A stretch of 64,000 nucleotides of DNA, taken from positions 310,001 through 374,000 of the forward strand of contig NZ_JAENJG010000001.1 in the NCBI RefSeq assembly GCF_016597785.1. Direction: 5' to 3'. This DNA is from Leucobacter sp. L43 (GTDB lineage: Bacteria > Actinomycetota > Actinomycetes > Actinomycetales > Microbacteriaceae). The position numbers were made by a program, and so were the translations under genes. Numbering within the stretch: position 1 is the first letter of the stretch; every line of letters begins with the position of its first letter. Below, in pieces: positions 60,456-64,000 of this stretch. The notes beneath the pieces are model-generated. The model was not told where the DNA came from, did not search any database, and saw nothing but the letters and a program-made list of their open reading frames with translations.

Positions 60456-62942
60456 ATGGCCGCTGCACAGCACACCGTGCGCATCGACGGGCGCTCGATT
60501 CGGTTGTCGAACCTCGACAAGGTGCTGTATCCGGCGAGCGGCACGACGAAGGGCGAAGTGCTCGGGTACGTCAGCGCGATCGCGGAGACGATGATCCCTC
60601 ACTGCCGCGACCGCGCGGCGACGCGCAAGCGATGGCCGGACGGCGTGGGCGAGAACGGCGACGCCGGCAGCTTCTTCCAGAAAGACATCGGCGAAGACGC
60701 TCCCTCCTGGGTGGCGACTGGCAGCATCGATCATCGGGACCACCGCAACGCGTATCCGCTCGTGAACGACGAATCGACGCTCGTCTGGCTGACCCAGCTC
60801 GCAGCACTTGAGATCCATGTGCCCCAGTGGAGATTCACCTCGACTTCCTCCGCTCCGCGCGGCGAAGGGCCGAGCACCCGGAGCGACCCCGACCGCATGG
60901 TGCTCGATCTCGATCCCGGCCCGGGAGTCGATCTGCGGCAGTGCGCACGGGTGGCTGTTCTCGCCCGCGACATCCTCGCCGGGATGGGGCTCGATGCGGT
61001 GCCCGTCACCAGCGGCAGCAAAGGAATACACGTGTACGCGCCGCTGGATGGCACGCAGACCTCGGAGGATGTCTCCGCCGTGGCGCGCGAGCTCGCGCGC
61101 GCGCTCGAGAAGGATCATCCCGATGAGATCATCAGCAGCATGAAGCGGGACCTGCGCCGCGGCAAGGTCTTCGTCGATTGGAGTCAGAACAACGCCAATA
61201 AGACCACGATCGCACCGTATTCGCTCCGCGGGCGCGCCCGGCCCATGGTCGCCGCGCCGCGCACGTGGCGCGAGCTCGCGTCGCCGCACCTGCGCCACCT
61301 CGACTTCCGGGAGGTGCTCGATCGCGTCGAACGGCGGGGCGACCCGCTGGCGGACCTCACCCGGTCGAGTTCCTCGGTGCGCACATCCGAGCGTCTCGAG
61401 CTGTACCGTTCGAAACGAGACGCGAAGCGCACACCTGAACCCGTACCGGAAGCGGTGCGCCGAGGCGAGCGGCAGGAGCGCGCAGCACGCGGCGACACCG
61501 GGGACGACGCCGGTGCATCGGTCTTCGTCATCCAGCGTCACGAGGCCAGGCGCCTGCACTTCGACTTCCGCCTCGAGCACGACGGCGTGCTGGTGAGCTG
61601 GGCGCTCCCGAAGGGAGTGCCGACCGACCCGAAGCAGAACCACCTCGCGGTGCCGACCGAGGATCATCCGATGGAGTACCGGCACTTCGAAGGCACGATC
61701 CCGAAAGGCGAGTACGGGGCGGGCACCGTTCGAATCTGGGACTCCGGAACCTTCGTCCTCGAGAAGTGGCGAGACGACGAAGTGATCGCGACCCTCACTG
61801 GCACTGCGGCGACGGGCATCGGCGGTACGCGCACCTACGTGCTGTTCCGCACGCAACTCGATCCCCCGCAGTGGATGATCCATCGGAAGGCAGACACCGG
61901 ATCGGCGAAACCCCGTCCGACGCAGCGTCGCGCCCCCGTCAGCGCCCCGCTGCCCACCGCGGTGCATCCCATGCTCGCCACGCGATCCTCTGCCGCCGAA
62001 CTCGACCGCCTCGACGCCGACGACTGGTCGTTCGAGATGAAGTGGGACGGGATGCGGGCCATCGTCACGATCGATGGCGGTGACGTGACCATCACCAGCC
62101 GTTCCGGACGGGCCGTCACCGAGAGCTTTCCGGAGCTCCTCGCGGTCGCCGACACCGTCGGGGCCGACTCAGCCGTCATCGACGGAGAAATCGTGGCTCT
62201 GGGCACCAGCGGGGCGCCGAGTTTCTCGAAACTGCAGGAGCGCATGGGCCTGACGGGCGCTCGCGAGATCGCAAGGGCGCGGCGCTCGGCGCCGACGCGG
62301 TATCTCGCCTTCGACGTGCTCGCGATCAACGGCACCGACTGCCGCGCGCTCCCCTACGAGGCGCGTCGTGAACTGCTCATCGACGCGCTCGGCCCCGAAC
62401 CCGATGCCGCGGAGGACCAGGCTGACGCCGTCGTCGTGTCGGTACCGCCGGCGTTCGACGGGGACGCAGGCGCTGCGCTTCGCGCGAGCGAGCAGTTCGG
62501 CCTCGAGGGTGTCATCGCGAAACGACGTTCGAGCCCGTACCGGACCGCGACGAGATCGCAGGACTGGCTCAAGGTGCCGCTCTTCGAGACCGCCGAGGTC
62601 GTCGTCATCGGGTGGCGGGAGAGCGAAGCCGACCCGACGGGCTTCGCGTCGCTCCTCATCGCCGTTCCGGAAGCGGGGGGTCTGCAGTACGCCGGCCGCG
62701 TCGCGAGTGGATTCACCGCCGCCGAGCGTCGCCGCGCGCGACGGCGGCTCGAGACGAGCGAACGACGGGACCCCGCGATCGACGTGCCGGGCGACGCTCG
62801 CCGCGAAGCGCACTGGGTCGCACCGGAGTCCGTCGGAGAGGTGACCTACAGGGAGCGCACGCCCGAGGGACGTCTCCGTCACGCGGTCTGGCGAGGATGG
62901 CGGCACGACCGCGACGCATCGGAGTTCGTCGCCGACCCGTAG
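60456..62942 (+). CDS. ligD: Multi-domain ATP-dependent DNA ligase LigD
   Basis: 828 aa from ATG 60456. Order: polymerase/primase (about 1-300, DPDRMVLDLDPGPGVDLRQC with the catalytic Asp pair), phosphoesterase (about 345-490, VIQRHEARRLHFDFRLEHDG), ligase (about 510-828, FEMKWDGMRA with the adenylated Lys, GLEGVIAKRRSSPY). The POL-PE-LIG order is that of mycobacterial LigD. Repairs double-strand breaks with Ku. GGAGGA is 12 bases before the start. Confidence 0.96.
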   Translation: MAAAQHTVRIDGRSIRLSNLDKVLYPASGTTKGEVLGYVSAIAETMIPHCRDRAATRKRWPDGVGENGDAGSFFQKDIGEDAPSWVATGSIDHRDHRNAYPLVNDESTLVWLTQLAALEIHVPQWRFTSTSSAPRGEGPSTRSDPDRMVLDLDPGPGVDLRQCARVAVLARDILAGMGLDAVPVTSGSKGIHVYAPLDGTQTSEDVSAVARELARALEKDHPDEIISSMKRDLRRGKVFVDWSQNNANKTTIAPYSLRGRARPMVAAPRTWRELASPHLRHLDFREVLDRVERRGDPLADLTRSSSSVRTSERLELYRSKRDAKRTPEPVPEAVRRGERQERAARGDTGDDAGASVFVIQRHEARRLHFDFRLEHDGVLVSWALPKGVPTDPKQNHLAVPTEDHPMEYRHFEGTIPKGEYGAGTVRIWDSGTFVLEKWRDDEVIATLTGTAATGIGGTRTYVLFRTQLDPPQWMIHRKADTGSAKPRPTQRRAPVSAPLPTAVHPMLATRSSAAELDRLDADDWSFEMKWDGMRAIVTIDGGDVTITSRSGRAVTESFPELLAVADTVGADSAVIDGEIVALGTSGAPSFSKLQERMGLTGAREIARARRSAPTRYLAFDVLAINGTDCRALPYEARRELLIDALGPEPDAAEDQADAVVVSVPPAFDGDAGAALRASEQFGLEGVIAKRRSSPYRTATRSQDWLKVPLFETAEVVVIGWRESEADPTGFASLLIAVPEAGGLQYAGRVASGFTAAERRRARRRLETSERRDPAIDVPGDARREAHWVAPESVGEVTYRERTPEGRLRHAVWRGWRHDRDASEFVADP

Positions 62943-62953
62943 ACTCGTACGTT

Positions 62954-63493
62954 ATGGCAATGGGATCGACGATGCACACGTTCGAGGTGGACCTGGCCGA
63001 CGTGGATCGGAGCGTCTACGAGCAGTTCACACTCCGCGTCGCGCGGCATCCCTCTGAGACCGAGTCATTCATGATGACGCGCATCCTGGCGTACTGCATG
63101 GAGTACACCGAAGGGATCGTATTCGGCGGTGGCGTGTCGACCACCGACGAACCGGCGGTGCTCGTGCGGGATCTCACGGGTGCGCTTTCCACTTGGATCG
63201 AGGTCGGAGCGCCCGACGCCGCGCGTGTGCACGGCGGGAGCAAATCGGCGGAGCGCGCGGTCGTCTACACGCATCGCGATCCCGAGAAGGTGCTTGCGAA
63301 CTGGCGAGGCAAGACCATCCATCGAGGCGATGCGATCGATCTCTTCGCCGTGGACCCCGCCCTCGTCTCCGAATCGGTCTCGGCGCTCGAACGACGGAAC
63401 ACGCTGACGGTGTCGCGCACCGAGGGCCAGGTGTATCTCGACCTGAACGGTGTGAACATCGCAGGATCCATCGTGGCGCACCGCCTCGAATAG
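62954..63493 (+). CDS. YaeQ-family protein
   Basis: 179 aa. Starts MAMGSTMHTFEVDLADVDRS, VYEQFTLRVARHPSETESFM, the YaeQ pattern, and DLTGALSTWIEVGAPDAARVH. The PD-(D/E)XK-like fold is described for the family, but the role is unclear. Lies 11 bp after ligD, so possibly the same transcript. Confidence 0.87.
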   Translation: MAMGSTMHTFEVDLADVDRSVYEQFTLRVARHPSETESFMMTRILAYCMEYTEGIVFGGGVSTTDEPAVLVRDLTGALSTWIEVGAPDAARVHGGSKSAERAVVYTHRDPEKVLANWRGKTIHRGDAIDLFAVDPALVSESVSALERRNTLTVSRTEGQVYLDLNGVNIAGSIVAHRLE

Positions 63494-63508
63494 ACGACTC
63501 CCGCGCGC

Positions 63509-64000
63509 TCAGATGATGATCGTCGCGGAGCCCGGGTCGACCCGTCTCGGCTTCGACGCACCCCAGATGACGGCGACGCCGACAGCGGTCAGCACGATTC
63601 CGCCGACGACCGCAGCGATCGAGAGCGCCACGCCCGGCCAGATCAGCGCGAGAACGCCGCCGACGACGAGCACGGCGCCGGGCACGATGCCGATGCTCGG
63701 GCGACTCCGCGCGAACTTCATTCCGACGGCGAGCCAGAGCGCTCCGAAGGCGATCATGCCGAACCCGGCGAAACTGACGAGCGCGCGGGCCGTGGCGCCG
63801 GTGAAGGCCATCGCGACCACGCCCGCGACGATCAGCAGAATGCCGCCGATCGTGCCGCCGCGGGCGAGCAGGACCGCACCATTGGCGATCAGAGCGGATC
63901 CGAAGAGCACGACGAGGATCCAGCTCGCCGAGAAGAAGGGCCAGACGACGAGGCCGAGCCCGATGAGCGCCACGATCGCACCGATCGCGATGACCGTTCC
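63509..64000 (-). CDS. HdeD/DUF308-like membrane protein, N-terminus beyond the window edge
   Basis: At least 163 codons, the frame continuing to base 64000. Hydrophobic helices follow each other closely (LIGLGLVVWPFFSASWILV; GTIGGILLIVAGVVAMAFTG; VGGVLALIWPGVALSIAAVV), the six-helix arrangement of HdeD-type proteins. GTG at 63973 is internal, not the likely start. Role in acid or stress tolerance is only a family inference. Confidence 0.78.
   Translation of the reverse strand, partial: GTVIAIGAIVALIGLGLVVWPFFSASWILVVLFGSALIANGAVLLARGGTIGGILLIVAGVVAMAFTGATARALVSFAGFGMIAFGALWLAVGMKFARSRPSIGIVPGAVLVVGGVLALIWPGVALSIAAVVGGIVLTAVGVAVIWGASKPRRVDPGSATIII

Noticed and set aside
60420-61967. Long 515-codon open frame on the minus strand
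   Set aside because: It lies entirely inside ligD in an antisense frame, a by-product of high GC and low stop-codon frequency; its protein shows no domain.
1-64000. CRISPR arrays, rRNA genes, prophage structural genes
   Set aside because: No regularly spaced direct repeats, rRNA-like stretches, or capsid, terminase or tail genes were found on reading both strands.

Overview
The window is GC-rich DNA from an actinobacterium. Family content (HemQ-type coproheme decarboxylase, Ku plus three-domain LigD, an ArsR-ArsC fusion, CsoR-regulated copper ATPases, a Cmx-like exporter, leaderless starts) fits Microbacteriaceae or close relatives such as Leucobacter or Microbacterium. That placement is inference, not a database match. 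One tRNA with anticodon CAU is present. There is no rRNA, CRISPR array or prophage. All statements are from reading the sequence; no searches were run.

Layout. 1-2.4 kb: the end of hemQ, a GntR/FadR-type regulator, the tRNA and an uncharacterised gene. 2.4-4.7 kb: an ABC-F ATPase behind a long leader. 4.7-7.7 kb: an AT-richer patch holding a membrane protein, a membrane-anchored protein and an ECF-like sigma factor, bracketed by two diverged copies of one gene end with its terminator. 8.2-12.1 kb: a tightly coupled arsenic operon (trxB, trxA, acr3, arsR-arsC fusion, arsC). 12.1-13.3 kb: an NrdH redoxin, an unusual about 220-bp hairpin-rich element with inward-facing terminators, a 45-aa peptide gene and a dead resolvase fragment. 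13.3-19.3 kb: small regulators, membrane proteins, a GNAT operon, and a TetR with its frameshifted drug exporter.

19.3-30.1 kb is a catabolic-looking island: a PucR-type regulator, an MHS-type transporter, two YtcJ-like amidohydrolases, an APC permease, and a complete three-component P450 system (P450, 3Fe-4S ferredoxin, ferredoxin reductase) divergent from a TetR. An intact serine resolvase follows at 30.2 kb and another resolvase remnant lies at 32.2 kb. 31-36.4 kb: a CPYC-type flavin oxidoreductase, a lipoprotein, a RibD-like reductase, UspA and an MFS exporter.

36.5-44.3 kb is a copper island on the minus strand: CopZ, a membrane-anchored protein, CopA, a YHS protein, a flavoprotein, CopB and CsoR. 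Three candidate CsoR operators sit ahead of copZ (two) and the MFS gene (one), so the exporter and UspA probably belong to the copper regulon.

44.4-50.4 kb: two ABC systems followed by a two-component system (histidine kinase, NarL-type regulator). 50.4-55.6 kb: LysE-type exporter, zinc alcohol dehydrogenase, XRE regulator with acetyltransferase, solo arsC, RidA, PAP2 phosphatase. 55.7-57 kb: a Cmx-like exporter behind a possible 22-codon leader peptide. 57-59.3 kb: a UbiB-like kinase with a PadR regulator. 59.4-63.5 kb: non-homologous end joining (Ku, LigD, divergent) and a YaeQ-like protein. The window ends inside an HdeD/DUF308-like gene.
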